In this document: one piece after another, positions 25,992 to 38,024 of the stretch
How the letters are laid out: the number at the start of each line of letters is the position of its first letter
How positions within the stretch are numbered: the stretch's first letter is position 1
NCBI RefSeq assembly: GCF_003987395.1
Contig: NZ_PIPT01000004.1
Span: 62,001 to 126,000 of the forward strand
Direction: 5' to 3'
Origin: Pseudidiomarina aquimaris
Lineage (GTDB): Bacteria > Pseudomonadota > Gammaproteobacteria > Enterobacterales > Alteromonadaceae
DNA: 64,000 nt
Translations under genes and position numbers: made by a program
Notes under the pieces: model-generated
Told to the model about the DNA's origin: nothing
The model's input: only the letters and a program-made list of their open reading frames with translations
The model's database searches: none

Positions 25992-27145
25992 TGCTCCTCC
26001 ATCGGCAAATGCACCGCAATTCGCAAACCTGATTCCGTCGTCAGCATGAATGTTCCGCCGAGTTGTGCCACACGTTCTTGCATGCCACGCAAACCATTGC
26101 TTGGGGTAATGGCCACATTGACGTGACCATTGTCCTGCAGCTCTATTACAAGCTCATCGGCGACCTGTTGCACACAAACTTTAAGCGTATCGCCATTGGA
26201 GTGCCGCATAAAATTGGTGATGCCCTCTTGGATAATTCTCAGCACGGCATCAGCAACTTCCATTTGGCGCACATGGAATCCATCAGGAATAGAAAATGCG
26301 ACACGCTTCCCTGGTACCTCGTAGACTAATTCCTGCAAGACCTTCTGCAGCGGCAACACACTCGCCGAGCGTATTTCAGTGACTGCTTCGCGCACATCTG
26401 CTAACAACAATTTGGCAATGCTCTGACTCTGCTGCAGAAGCCCTTTCACTTCACCTTCACTTTTTCGTTCCGCTACCTGCAACTGAATGGTCAACGCAGT
26501 TAAATGATGACCGAGTAAATCATGAATGTTACGCGCAATACGCGTGCGCTCTTGTTGTTTATTTGCCTCACTTAATAGCGCCTGCGTTGCCCGTAATTCG
26601 CGATTGGTTGCTTCTTCACGTTGGCGGGCCCGACTCTCACGCAGTTGGCTCGCCATCATCAGAATCGCAAACAAATGAAAAGCCCAAAACAGTAGCGCTG
26701 TCAGCCACGCTCCCGAATGGCCCCAATGGAATTGGAAGATCAGTGCCTGCGGTAGACATACGACGAGAGCGATAATGATCGAGGTGCGCACCGTTACGAA
26801 GTAGGGTAGCTGCGCACACCACATGGTAATTAGCACTGCAATAAAGTTGAACGGTAGCAGCCAAAACAAGCCATACACGCAGCCCAGTTGTAGCGCCAAC
26901 AAAAGAAGACGGGAACGCGGTTCACCCGGAAGACGTTCATCGCTGGTGGCGAAAGAGAAAGCCACGATAAAGAGCACAAATAGCGCGGCAGTTACCAGCC
27001 AAAGCGGTGAGAACCAGGCAAATCCATCCCGCTCAGTGGTGAGCGCTAACGACATGGCCGCAAGCATGAACCAGGTAAGCAGTCCTGCCCAACGCTCAAA
27101 GCCATAATCTCGGAGCGTGTGTGTGATTTGCATGTGCAAGTACAC
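25982..27145 (-). CDS. NarL/DesK-type sensor histidine kinase
   Basis: 387-residue membrane kinase. Five or six transmembrane helices occupy residues 20-165. A HisKA_3 dimerisation region follows, with phospho-acceptor His208 in TRIARNIHDLLGHHLTA, then an HATPase domain (FMRHSNGDTLKV, QDNGHVNVAITPSNGLRGMQER). There is no recognisable periplasmic sensor domain; the short loops resemble DesK-like kinases that read the membrane state (inference). The start could be ATG 27145 or ATG 27133. It is cotranscribed with the overlapping response regulator. Confidence 0.92.
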   Translation of the reverse strand: MYLHMQITHTLRDYGFERWAGLLTWFMLAAMSLALTTERDGFAWFSPLWLVTAALFVLFIVAFSFATSDERLPGEPRSRLLLLALQLGCVYGLFWLLPFNFIAVLITMWCAQLPYFVTVRTSIIIALVVCLPQALIFQFHWGHSGAWLTALLFWAFHLFAILMMASQLRESRARQREEATNRELRATQALLSEANKQQERTRIARNIHDLLGHHLTALTIQLQVAERKSEGEVKGLLQQSQSIAKLLLADVREAVTEIRSASVLPLQKVLQELVYEVPGKRVAFSIPDGFHVRQMEVADAVLRIIQEGITNFMRHSNGDTLKVCVQQVADELVIELQDNGHVNVAITPSNGLRGMQERVAQLGGTFMLTTESGLRIAVHLPMEEQCQ

Positions 27146-27161
27146 CTTATGCCTAAACTAG

Positions 27162-27176
27162 ATAAGCACAGCTTAT
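27162..27176. promoter_or_regulatory. Short dyad upstream of the histidine kinase
   Basis: ATAAGC (27162-27167) and GCTTAT (27171-27176) form a perfect dyad with a 3-base centre, 17 bp upstream of the kinase start and 40 bp beyond the gdhA stop. It could be a binding site or a weak gdhA hairpin; neither T-run nor family motif decides. Confidence 0.25.
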
Positions 27177-27215
27177 GTTACTTTTGCACTCGGCGCATAT
27201 GCCAAAAGTCACATC

Positions 27216-30280
<3,065 letters not shown>

Positions 30281-30358
30281 ACTCGTCTCCTTTTATTATT
30301 TTTTTACTAATAATAGACGAGGTTTGGCGCTTCGTTATTCCAGAACAGGAGAATTTCA

Positions 30359-30931
30359 ATGTGCGGTCGGATGAATGTAATAGCAGCCCCCATCACACAG
30401 TACTTGCGGGAACAGCTCCATCTCGACTTTTCCACCGTCGACAATCATGACTTACGCCCGACACAGCGCGTCGATACGCTTATGGCTACCGCCAAAGGTT
30501 TGCGGCAAATCACCACCCATTGGGGAATTCAACCTCGATGGTCAAAGCGCCTGCTCATCAATGCCAAGATCGAAACCGCCGCCGAAAAACCAACCTTTAA
30601 GAAAGCCTTCGCGCAAGCGCGCTGCGTGATCCCTGTCACGGGATGGTACGAATGGCGTACCGAAGGCACGAAAAAACAGAAGTACCTTTTTGCCGATGCT
30701 AAATCAGAGCCAATGTTTATGGGAGGCATCGTCTTCAAAAGTGAAGACGGCCCCCGTTTGGTTACCTTCACTACGGCACCTACCGCTCAATGCGCTGAGT
30801 ATCATGACCGTATGCCGCTCATTCTCCCTCCTGACACTCTCGATTTTTGGTTGCACTCTTCTGTTGAAGAGCTAGCGCCGTTGTTCCAAACTCATCCCAC
30901 AAACGCCCTAAGCATTTCAGAGGCGCCATAA
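30359..30931 (+). CDS. yedK: SOS-response-associated peptidase YedK (SRAP/HMCES family)
   Basis: Forms a thiazolidine DNA-protein crosslink with abasic sites in single-stranded DNA, protecting replication forks. The 190-residue protein begins MCGRM, so Cys2 becomes the N-terminal nucleophile after Met removal. Other active-site residues are recognisable: Asn68 in LLINAKIET, Glu98 in GWYEWR, and His149 in EYHDRMPLIL. It is shorter than E. coli YedK (about 222), mainly at the C-terminus. It is divergent from the hydrolase-gdhA pair and is followed by a strong bidirectional terminator. Confidence 0.94.
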   Translation: MCGRMNVIAAPITQYLREQLHLDFSTVDNHDLRPTQRVDTLMATAKGLRQITTHWGIQPRWSKRLLINAKIETAAEKPTFKKAFAQARCVIPVTGWYEWRTEGTKKQKYLFADAKSEPMFMGGIVFKSEDGPRLVTFTTAPTAQCAEYHDRMPLILPPDTLDFWLHSSVEELAPLFQTHPTNALSISEAP

Positions 30932-30958
30932 AAAACGCTGACCGAAGTCAGCGTTTTT
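30931..30958. terminator. Bidirectional terminator between yedK and the nuclease gene
   Basis: AAAAACGCTGAC (30931-30942) and GTCAGCGTTTTT (30947-30958) make a perfect 12-bp stem with a CGAA tetraloop. T-runs appear on both strands, so it can serve both convergent genes. It starts at the last base of the yedK stop. Confidence 0.92.
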
Positions 30959-30983
30959 GATCATTTAGCGTTCAAGCCGCAGT

Positions 30984-33470
30984 TTAAACTCGGCGACGAC
31001 GCACCAATGCTAAGAACAACGCACCTAAGCCCAACCCAAACGGGAATGAACCACTGGTTGTTGCATGGTCGATATTTGGCGCTTCACCACCACCTGGAGG
31101 AGCTGAGCCACCATCGTCAACATCTGGGTCACCGCCATCGTTGTCGCCGGTATCACCTTCAACCGTGGCAATGGCAACGATCACAGGGTCGTGGTCTGAG
31201 CTGCGGTACGGGTCAGCGTTATAGAACGCCGCCTGATTGGCTTCACTCTTGTACTCAACGTTGTAGTCGAGTGCCACTGGCTCATCGGCGTTGATATGCC
31301 AGTTCGCGACGGCAACGACTTTATCGGTCAGGCTTGCCGAAGCCAATGCGTGATCTATTGAACCTGAGAGGCCTTGATACAAGTAGGTGTGATTTTCTGC
31401 ACCTAACTCAGCCATTTGCAGGTCGGTCATGCCGCCATCGATAAGTGCTTGGATTGGATCTTCCATACCATAGGCATTCAAGTCACCAATGACCAATACG
31501 TCTTCGACATCACGACCGGTTGGGTCGCCAGCAACCCATTCAAGCAGAGTTTCAGCTGCTTGCACGCGAGTTGCATTCCAACAGCCTTGGCCATCATCAT
31601 TGTCTTGATCACCCGCTGCGGCGCTATCGCTACAACCGCCTTTCGAACGGAAGTGGTTCACAACTACCGTCACTTCATCTTCATTCAACAAATCATGGAA
31701 GGTTTGTGCGATCGGTGGACGGTTACCGAAATCAAACGGCGCATCGGTAGTGAACACCGCAGTGCCCGTTTCTGCTACACGGTCGGTGCGATACATCATT
31801 GCATTGGTGATTGAGTCGCTACCGACAAAGTCAGAGCCTTCAAATACCACATACGCCCAATCAACACCGCTTTGCGCACTTACTTCAGCAGTAAGTTGTG
31901 CGATTGCACTATTCTCACCGAAACCGTCATTTTCGATTTCGTTAAGACCGACGATGTCGGCATTCATGTTCACGATTGCCGCAACGATCTTCGCCAATTG
32001 ACGCTGATACTCAGCTTCCGTATCGGCACCGCGGTCGGTTGGGAAGCCACCGCCTTGGCCGTCACCGTTGTAGAGGTTGTCAACGTTGAAAGAAGCAATA
32101 CGTAGATCGCCCTCGTCGGCAAGCTCAGGGCTATCGGTGCGTGGGTTGGTTTCGATGTACTGCAGTTCAGCTGTTGGAACCAAACGGTACTCGCTGAACG
32201 AGTAATTGATAACACCCGTTGGGTTGGTAATTTCCGTACCAACACGCAATGAGTTCATCGCACTTAGACCACCTGCTGGGAAAGGCACTACCTCTGGGTT
32301 GCTACCACCCATTGCATCATCAATGAGCATAGAACTCAGGCCAATATTTGGCTCGTCCATTTCACCCGCTGCTGCGACTTGAGTAGGCGTGTAAAGACGT
32401 TCGCTGGTGATCCAGAACTCGCCATAACGGCTGAGCGTATCAACGTTGTTTACGACAACAGCGTGATCAAATGTCACCAACATACCTTCGATAGCTTCAA
32501 ACTCAGCCATATCGCTTACTGGTAATGCAAAGCTTGCTGCAGTTACTGAATTACCTGAACTACAAACGGTGATGCCAGTTAAGTTACTGATTTGCGTAGA
32601 GTCATAATACTCACTTACCGGACCGGCCAAACGTACACGGTCGCCGACGCTCACGTCAGTATCTTGATGGTAAACAAAAATACCTTCTGAGGTGCTTGGA
32701 TCGCCATCTTGATCGGCGTCTTCTTCTTGCAAGAAGAAACCACCTAACGAACCACTGCCACCTTGGTGGTCAGCAGTGACGATCGCTTCAACAACAACTT
32801 CTTGGTCAACCATCGGGCTGCTGTAGCCTGAGCCTTGTACTTCAGAAATCAGCGTTGCCGCGTCACCACAGGCACCAAATTCAGGTGCTGGCTCTGGTTC
32901 AGGTTCTGGCTGAGCTTCGCCAAAGCCGAGGTGGAAGCCAAGGTTACTAATGTCATCACGCTCGTAACTGTCGAATTCTACATGCGGCTCATAAACATCG
33001 CTTGGGTCTGTGTCACCAGCGGTGATGCTATCTTTACGACGCAACGTTTGCTCCGCCATCGCCACGCCTTCGCTAGCCCAGTCCTCATCGACGCCAACCT
33101 GGCCCATCGAATCAACGGTCGTCTCGCCATTTTTCAAAACTAAGGCATCGTTACCGTTGTAATAAAGGTTGCCGGTTTTATCGGCAATAGCCTGAATCGC
33201 ATCGCTCGCTTGCGGATGCGCTACAACAAATAATCCGTTTGGCGGCAAAGTGCCTTCTAAAGGCACGGTGTTACCAGCTTCGGTGTCGCCGTTTGAATAG
33301 ATTTCAAGCACGTACGTGCTTAAGTCAACTTCTGTGCTGCCAGCATTAAAAAACTCAACAGCCTTGTTGTTCGAACTACCTTCGATATACTCGGAGATAA
33401 TGATGTCCGCATTAGCGGCGCCACTCGCAAGGAGCGCTGATAATGCGATTGCAATATTATGACGTTTCAT
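30984..33470 (-). CDS. Extracellular nuclease, ExeM/NucH-like, with LTD domain and GlyGly-CTERM tail
   Basis: 828-residue secreted DNase. I chose the ATG at 33470: MKRHNIAIALSALLASGAANA is a good signal peptide, while upstream codons are promoter-like. After it come a lamin-tail domain (IIISEYIEGSSNNKAVEFFN, residues 22-130), an OB-like segment (about 200-400), and an endonuclease/exonuclease/phosphatase domain (about 470-770: RIASFNVDNLYNGDG, VGLNEIEND, VVNHFRSKGG, VIGDLNAYGMEDP, SSDHDPVIV). The C-terminus has an Asp/Gly/Pro linker, a hydrophobic helix (FPFGLGLGALFLALV) and RRRR, matching GlyGly-CTERM sorting by rhombosortase. It probably degrades extracellular DNA as a nutrient or in biofilms. 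Confidence 0.92.
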   Translation of the reverse strand: MKRHNIAIALSALLASGAANADIIISEYIEGSSNNKAVEFFNAGSTEVDLSTYVLEIYSNGDTEAGNTVPLEGTLPPNGLFVVAHPQASDAIQAIADKTGNLYYNGNDALVLKNGETTVDSMGQVGVDEDWASEGVAMAEQTLRRKDSITAGDTDPSDVYEPHVEFDSYERDDISNLGFHLGFGEAQPEPEPEPAPEFGACGDAATLISEVQGSGYSSPMVDQEVVVEAIVTADHQGGSGSLGGFFLQEEDADQDGDPSTSEGIFVYHQDTDVSVGDRVRLAGPVSEYYDSTQISNLTGITVCSSGNSVTAASFALPVSDMAEFEAIEGMLVTFDHAVVVNNVDTLSRYGEFWITSERLYTPTQVAAAGEMDEPNIGLSSMLIDDAMGGSNPEVVPFPAGGLSAMNSLRVGTEITNPTGVINYSFSEYRLVPTAELQYIETNPRTDSPELADEGDLRIASFNVDNLYNGDGQGGGFPTDRGADTEAEYQRQLAKIVAAIVNMNADIVGLNEIENDGFGENSAIAQLTAEVSAQSGVDWAYVVFEGSDFVGSDSITNAMMYRTDRVAETGTAVFTTDAPFDFGNRPPIAQTFHDLLNEDEVTVVVNHFRSKGGCSDSAAAGDQDNDDGQGCWNATRVQAAETLLEWVAGDPTGRDVEDVLVIGDLNAYGMEDPIQALIDGGMTDLQMAELGAENHTYLYQGLSGSIDHALASASLTDKVVAVANWHINADEPVALDYNVEYKSEANQAAFYNADPYRSSDHDPVIVAIATVEGDTGDNDGGDPDVDDGGSAPPGGGEAPNIDHATTSGSFPFGLGLGALFLALVRRRRV

Positions 33471-33573
33471 AATCCATTCTCTTATTGTTTTAGTCCACAT
33501 TTGATATGCGCTAAGCACTATAACGCAAATTTTGTAACAACTTAATGACTTTTTATTACGAGCGGATGACAAT

Positions 33574-34014
33574 ATGACGAAGACGTATGACATTAGAATG
33601 AAGCGCATTTATACCGATGCTTCGCAAGCCGATGGCACACGGGCACTTGCTGATAGATTGTGGCCGCGAGGTATTAAAAAGGCAGAGGCCAAAATTGATT
33701 TGTGGTGTAAAAAAGTAACCCCTTCAAATGAACTACGCAAAAGCTATCACAGCAAAGAAATTAAGTTTGAAGCGTTCGCCGAGCGCTATTTAAATGAGCT
33801 CAATACCCACGCCGATGAACTCTTACCCTTAATGCGAGCAGCACGGCAAGGCACTTTAACGTTGCTCAGCGCGGTTAAAGAGCTCGAACACTCACATGTC
33901 CCTGTGCTACGTTATGCCATCGAAAGCGCATTACGCCATGAAGACGAGCAAGCCGACGGCAGCGAGCCCAGTTCCCCCGTCTGCTTCGCCACCTCCTTCA
34001 CGAATAACGAGTAA
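33574..34014 (+). CDS. DUF488 family protein (YeaO-like)
   Basis: 146-residue cytoplasmic protein. It aligns by eye with E. coli YeaO: MKRIYTDASQADGTRALADR, LWPRGIKKAEAKIDLWCKKV, TPSNELRKSYH and FAERYLNELN. The family function is unknown. The C-terminal 25 residues are an extra Glu/Asp/Ser-rich tail. It is divergent from the nuclease gene and 11 bp before the 2OG-oxygenase gene, with which it is probably cotranscribed. Confidence 0.9.
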   Translation: MTKTYDIRMKRIYTDASQADGTRALADRLWPRGIKKAEAKIDLWCKKVTPSNELRKSYHSKEIKFEAFAERYLNELNTHADELLPLMRAARQGTLTLLSAVKELEHSHVPVLRYAIESALRHEDEQADGSEPSSPVCFATSFTNNE

Positions 34015-34025
34015 CGAACAACGCC

Positions 34026-34721
34026 ATGACGCAAGATTTCATTGAAGTTTACGACAACGCGCTAAGTACTGATTTTTGTAATTCTTTCATGCAAACCTTT
34101 GATAACAGTCCGCATCTACAGGCGGGCCGCACGGGTGGCGGCGTGGACGTGAGCAAGAAACTCAGCAGCGATCTTTATTTAAATCAGCATACCGAGTACC
34201 AAGAGCAACTTAAGCTCATCCAGGAAACAACTTTCCGCTATGCGCTGCAGTACTTCAAAAAGTATCACTTTGCGCTGATCGCACCGTTAGCACTCCAAGT
34301 ACGCCATCCGAAAACAGGCGAAGCAGTAGCGTTGACGCATGAAAATTTTGACGAAGTAGCAGCCGGTAATGAAGCTGCTTATATGCAGTTACTGTATCGT
34401 TTAGGCCCGATTCAGGCGCAAAAATATGAACAAGGGAAAGGCAACTACAATTACTGGCATTGCGAGGTTTTTCCGGAAAAGAATAGTGTCGAAGCACTTC
34501 ACCGTACCTTGCTGTTCATGTTCTATTTAAACGATGTTGAGGAAGGCGGAAGTACTGATTTTTATTATCAACAACGCAGCATCAAGCCGAAGCAAGGGCG
34601 TATGGTGATCGCTCCAGGCTACTTCACCCACACCCATCGGGGCAGCACGCCAGTTTCTAACGATAAATATATTCTTACCAGTTGGATCTTGATGAACCCT
34701 GGCGCGCGTATTTTTGGCTGA
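34026..34721 (+). CDS. 2-oxoglutarate/Fe(II)-dependent oxygenase (prolyl-4-hydroxylase-like)
   Basis: 231-residue protein of the P4H-like dioxygenase fold. It opens FIEVYDNALSTDFCNSFMQTF, as in many bacterial 2OG-Fe(II) oxygenases. The likely iron ligands are His and Glu in YNYWHCEVFPE and the distal His in YFTHTHRGSTPVSNDKYILTSWI, with an Arg for 2-oxoglutarate nearby. HxE instead of HxD as the first pair is a variation to note, so the exact ligands need a structure. There is no signal peptide. The substrate is unknown; protein or amino-acid hydroxylation is inferred from family. It follows DUF488 and converges on osmC. Confidence 0.8.
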   Translation: MTQDFIEVYDNALSTDFCNSFMQTFDNSPHLQAGRTGGGVDVSKKLSSDLYLNQHTEYQEQLKLIQETTFRYALQYFKKYHFALIAPLALQVRHPKTGEAVALTHENFDEVAAGNEAAYMQLLYRLGPIQAQKYEQGKGNYNYWHCEVFPEKNSVEALHRTLLFMFYLNDVEEGGSTDFYYQQRSIKPKQGRMVIAPGYFTHTHRGSTPVSNDKYILTSWILMNPGARIFG

Positions 34722-34740
34722 GGGTATTATTCTTCCTCAG
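34718..34740. terminator. Weak hairpin across the convergent stops of the oxygenase and OsmC genes
   Basis: CTGAGG (34718-34723) and CCTCAG (34735-34740) form a 6-bp stem with an 11-base AT-rich loop spanning both stop codons. The stem is short with no T-run, so activity is uncertain. Confidence 0.3.
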
Positions 34741-35182
34741 GCAGCGCTAAGCCCGTTCCATCTTGGTCACGCACGCGCACATTGACGTCAATGCCGCTGC
34801 GAACGCTCTGCGTGACCACACAAAAGTCCTCAAATTGCGCTAGCACGCGGTCGAGCTTTTCAATGTTCATGGCGCTATTTCCGAGCCGCAAATCAACATC
34901 CATACTGGTGACCCGCCAGCGCCCATCCACACGTTCAAGGTGGCCCTCGACCGTCGCCGTGACTTTACCGGGGTCGCCCTTGTATTTGCGAATGGCAAAC
35001 ATCAAACTAGCCGCTAGGCAGTTCGCTGTAGCTGCTGCTAATAAACGGCTTGGATTTGGCCCTTCGCCGTCACCAAGAGGTTCTGGTTCGTCCGTCACTA
35101 TTTCACCGAATTCCCCAAAGTCGATCGCAAATTTATAGTTGTCGAGTAACTCAAGTTTTACCTCAAACGTCGGATTTTCCAT
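34727..35182 (-). CDS. OsmC family peroxiredoxin-like protein
   Basis: 151-residue protein of the OsmC/Ohr fold. I chose the ATG at 35182 (MENPTFEVKLELLDNYKF) because AGAGGA precedes it; upstream in-frame ATGs overlap the maeA promoter region. The motif PNPSRLLAAATANCLAASLMFAIRKY matches the OsmC helix with a peroxidatic Cys. The second Cys is in FEDFCVVTQSVRSGI. The protein is likely to reduce organic peroxides in the cytoplasm, although this subgroup (YhfA-like) is poorly studied. It is divergent from malic enzyme. Confidence 0.85.
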   Translation of the reverse strand: MENPTFEVKLELLDNYKFAIDFGEFGEIVTDEPEPLGDGEGPNPSRLLAAATANCLAASLMFAIRKYKGDPGKVTATVEGHLERVDGRWRVTSMDVDLRLGNSAMNIEKLDRVLAQFEDFCVVTQSVRSGIDVNVRVRDQDGTGLALPEEE

Positions 35183-35269
35183 GTGATCCTCTCTTATTTC
35201 TGCCATAATAACTGACTCAATTTTTACCATTAAATTTGCCAAAATCGTATGCGCCAGGAGAATGCCTCT

Positions 35270-36952
35270 ATGTCGAAGAGTCCGCTGTACATTCCCTATG
35301 CTGGGCCAAACCTACTGGAAACACCATTGCTCAATAAAGGTAGTGCGTTTACCCGTGAAGAGCGAGCGATGTTTAATCTCACCGGTTTGTTACCACCGCG
35401 CTACGAAACCATCGAAGAGCAGGTGAAGCGCTGCTATATGCAGTATTCAAGTTTCGATACAGCACTTAATAAGCACATTTATTTGCGCGCGATCCAGGAC
35501 AACAATGAAACGCTTTTCTACAGATTACTACAAGATAATCTCGAAGAAATGATGCCGATCATTTACACGCCGACTGTTGGCGATGCCTGTGAGCAATTTT
35601 CTGATATTTATCGCAGTTCACGCGGACTCTTTATTTCCTACGAAGAACGCGATCAACTCGATGATATTCTGCGCAACGCTACCAAGCGCAAAGTTAAAGT
35701 CATCGTGGTGACCGACGGCGAGCGCATTCTTGGACTTGGCGACCAAGGCATTGGTGGCATGGGTATTCCCATTGGTAAGCTAAGTCTCTATACCGCCTGT
35801 GGCGGTATCAGTCCTGCCTATACCTTACCCGTGTGTCTCGACGTCGGCACCAATAACGAAAAGCTCTTGAACGACCCGATGTACATGGGGGCGCGTCATA
35901 AGCGCATCGACCAAGAGAGCTACGATGAGTTTATCGAAAAGTTCATGCATGCGGTTCGCCGTCGCTGGCCGGAAGCCATGATTCAATTCGAGGATTTTGC
36001 CCAACCGAACGCCATGCCGATTTTACAGCGCTACCGTGACGACTTCTGCTGTTTCAACGACGATATTCAAGGTACCGCAGCGGTCACCGTGGGAACTCTG
36101 CTCGCCGCTTGTAAAGTCAAAGGTGTAGCGCTAAAAGATCAACGCGTAGCTTTTGTGGGCGCAGGCTCAGCGGGCTGTGGAATTGCCGAGCAAGTCATCG
36201 CACAAATGGTCGCCGAGGGACTCAGTGACGAAGAGGCGCGGGCGCAGATTTATATGGTCGATCGGTTTGGCTTGCTGACCGAGGGTATGGAAGGTTTACG
36301 CGACTTCCAGCAAGCATTAGTTCAGCCGCAAAAGCATCTCGAAGACTGGCAGCATAGTGGCGATTACCCGTCTCTACTCGATGTCATGCATTGTGGTAAG
36401 CCTACCATTTTGATTGGTGTCTCTGGGCAACCCGGATTGTTTACCGAGCAAGTTATCCGGGCGATGCACCAGTACACACAGCAGCCTATTATTTTTCCAC
36501 TTTCGAATCCGTCACGACAAATCGAGGCACACCCAGCTCACGTTATCGAATGGACCAACGGCGAAGCTATTGTTGCTACCGGTAGCCCTTATGATCCTAT
36601 CAAGTTTAATGGTGGCATTTATCCTATTGCCCAATGCAATAATAGTTATATTTTCCCAGGCATTGGACTCGGTGTGTTGGCGGTAAAAGCTCAGGTTATT
36701 AGCGATGAAATGCTAATGGCGGCAAGTAATACACTCGCTGATGCCTCGCCGCGAGCTAATGGCGAAGGCGAAACTTTGCTACCGCCGCTTACTGAGATCG
36801 CTGAGTTAAGTAAACGCATCGCCTTTGCGGTCGCGAAAGTAGCACAAGCTCAGGGTCATGCACTTGAAATTAGTGACGAAAAACTTATGGAGCGTATTGA
36901 GGGGCACTTCTGGTCTCCCGAATACCGCCACTATAAGCGCGTCAGTATTTAA
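35270..36952 (+). CDS. maeA: NAD-dependent malic enzyme
   Basis: Oxidatively decarboxylates malate to pyruvate and CO2. I prefer the ATG at 35270 ([19 protein letters not shown], 560 residues, close to E. coli SfcA), with AGGAG upstream; ATG 35249 has no ribosome site. The malic-enzyme signatures are present: [13 protein letters not shown] near residue 105, [18 protein letters not shown] near 160, [13 protein letters not shown] near 245, and a Rossmann [13 protein letters not shown] near 300. ISDEKL and the C-terminal RHYKRVSI-type end are complete. It supplies pyruvate when growing on amino acids and organic acids (inference). Confidence 0.96.
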   Translation: MSKSPLYIPYAGPNLLETPLLNKGSAFTREERAMFNLTGLLPPRYETIEEQVKRCYMQYSSFDTALNKHIYLRAIQDNNETLFYRLLQDNLEEMMPIIYTPTVGDACEQFSDIYRSSRGLFISYEERDQLDDILRNATKRKVKVIVVTDGERILGLGDQGIGGMGIPIGKLSLYTACGGISPAYTLPVCLDVGTNNEKLLNDPMYMGARHKRIDQESYDEFIEKFMHAVRRRWPEAMIQFEDFAQPNAMPILQRYRDDFCCFNDDIQGTAAVTVGTLLAACKVKGVALKDQRVAFVGAGSAGCGIAEQVIAQMVAEGLSDEEARAQIYMVDRFGLLTEGMEGLRDFQQALVQPQKHLEDWQHSGDYPSLLDVMHCGKPTILIGVSGQPGLFTEQVIRAMHQYTQQPIIFPLSNPSRQIEAHPAHVIEWTNGEAIVATGSPYDPIKFNGGIYPIAQCNNSYIFPGIGLGVLAVKAQVISDEMLMAASNTLADASPRANGEGETLLPPLTEIAELSKRIAFAVAKVAQAQGHALEISDEKLMERIEGHFWSPEYRHYKRVSI

Positions 36953-36969
36953 TCGTTCTTGACTGGCAA

Positions 36970-37024
36970 CATCGCTCGTTTCCTTGTATGTTCAATAACA
37001 TAGCAATGAGGAAATCGAGCGATG
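36970..37024 (+). promoter_or_regulatory. Long leader hairpin covering the Shine-Dalgarno and start codon of the 37022 gene
   Basis: CATCGCTCG (36970-36978) pairs with CGAGCGATG (37016-37024, containing the ATG). TTTCCT (36979-36984) pairs with AGGAAA (37009-37014), leaving one bulged T. An inner TATGTT (36987-36992) pairs with AACATA (36997-37002) around a CAAT loop. The Shine-Dalgarno AGGA and the ATG are both in the stem. No T-run follows. It could be a translation switch, an RNA thermometer, or a maeA terminator. Confidence 0.6.
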
Positions 37025-38017
37025 CGGCAATCCACAGCCTTTTTGCAACTCAGTTGGTTGGTGCTCTCACTGAGCGTTGCGATGCCGTGCGCTTTGGCAC
37101 TAGAACAACAAGGGCCTCCCACCGACGAACCACCTGCTAAAACCAGCGAAAAAGAACTGATCGATGACGTTCGCAGTGGCTTGCATAGCTCTGTCAGCAC
37201 CACAGCGGCGTGGCTCGACTCTTTCTTCACTGACGCTATCGATCGCAGTGCATATGACGATGTTTATGGTAGCCTGACTTTGGCTCCACAATGGGACGAA
37301 TATGATGGTTTTGAGGTGGACTCAAGCTTTCGCGCACGGGTGGTGCTGCCGCACGCGGAGCGCAAATTCTCAGCTGTCATTGGTCGCGGCGATTTTGATG
37401 ACTTTATTAATGATCAGCAGACCACTCGCCCCACTGTCATTCGCCGCGAAGAAGCTGACGACGAATGGATGGTCGGTTTAGGCTTCGACCCCGTTGTGGA
37501 AGATGACCATAGTATTTCTTTTGGTGCAGGATTCCGCGGTGGTATTGATCTTGACCCCTATGTGCGAGCCCGCTACCGCTTCGAGCAAATACTCAATGAA
37601 CGCAGTGAGCTGCACATGCAAAGCGTTGGGTTTTGGCGCGATAGCGATGGTTTTGGTATTGCCCAAACCATCGAGCACGACTATGCCCTGAGCGAACATT
37701 GGTTCAATAAATTTTGGCTGCGCGCCACGTTTGCTGAGCGCACTGAAGGTGTGCGCTGGCATGCTTCGGAAAAAGTCTATTACATCTACCAACCGGAGCG
37801 CGCATTAGGCGCCGAAGTTTGGTGGTATGGTGAAACCGAACGTGCCGTGCCATTGCAAGATTACGGCTTAAAAGCCCTGCACCGCTCGCGTTTTCTCCGT
37901 GATTGGCTCTACTTAGAAAGCTGGGTCGGCGTCCATTGGCCCCGTGAGCAGCTCGACGAGTCTCGTAAACCGCGCTGGCTTGTAGGTATTGAGCTTGAGC
38001 TTCACTTCGGCAAATAA
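37022..38017 (+). CDS. Putative outer-membrane beta-barrel protein, family not recognised
   Basis: 331-residue exported protein. The signal peptide MRQSTAFLQLSWLVLSLSVAMPCALA ends near residue 26, and an acidic linker follows (PPTDEPPAKTSEKELIDDV). From about residue 75 the sequence alternates polar and aromatic residues in strands such as YGSLTLAPQWDEY, SFRARVVLP, ISFGAGFRGG, VRARYRFEQI, FWLRATFAERT and LVGIELELHFGK, a beta-barrel style. I do not recognise the family. A lone gene between maeA and a convergent NRAMP gene, it begins inside a long hairpin that hides its start codon, so translational control is likely. Confidence 0.7.
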   Translation: MRQSTAFLQLSWLVLSLSVAMPCALALEQQGPPTDEPPAKTSEKELIDDVRSGLHSSVSTTAAWLDSFFTDAIDRSAYDDVYGSLTLAPQWDEYDGFEVDSSFRARVVLPHAERKFSAVIGRGDFDDFINDQQTTRPTVIRREEADDEWMVGLGFDPVVEDDHSISFGAGFRGGIDLDPYVRARYRFEQILNERSELHMQSVGFWRDSDGFGIAQTIEHDYALSEHWFNKFWLRATFAERTEGVRWHASEKVYYIYQPERALGAEVWWYGETERAVPLQDYGLKALHRSRFLRDWLYLESWVGVHWPREQLDESRKPRWLVGIELELHFGK

Positions 38018-38024
38018 GGCTGCA

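Noticed and set aside
33471-33608. A 46-residue N-terminal extension of the nuclease gene
   Set aside because: It overlaps the divergent DUF488 start and the promoter region, and a clean signal peptide begins at 33470.
36970-37024. Simple Rho-independent terminator for malic enzyme
   Set aside because: The stem is long, but no T-run follows and the right arm contains the next gene's ribosome site and ATG. I list it as regulatory instead, without excluding a terminator role.
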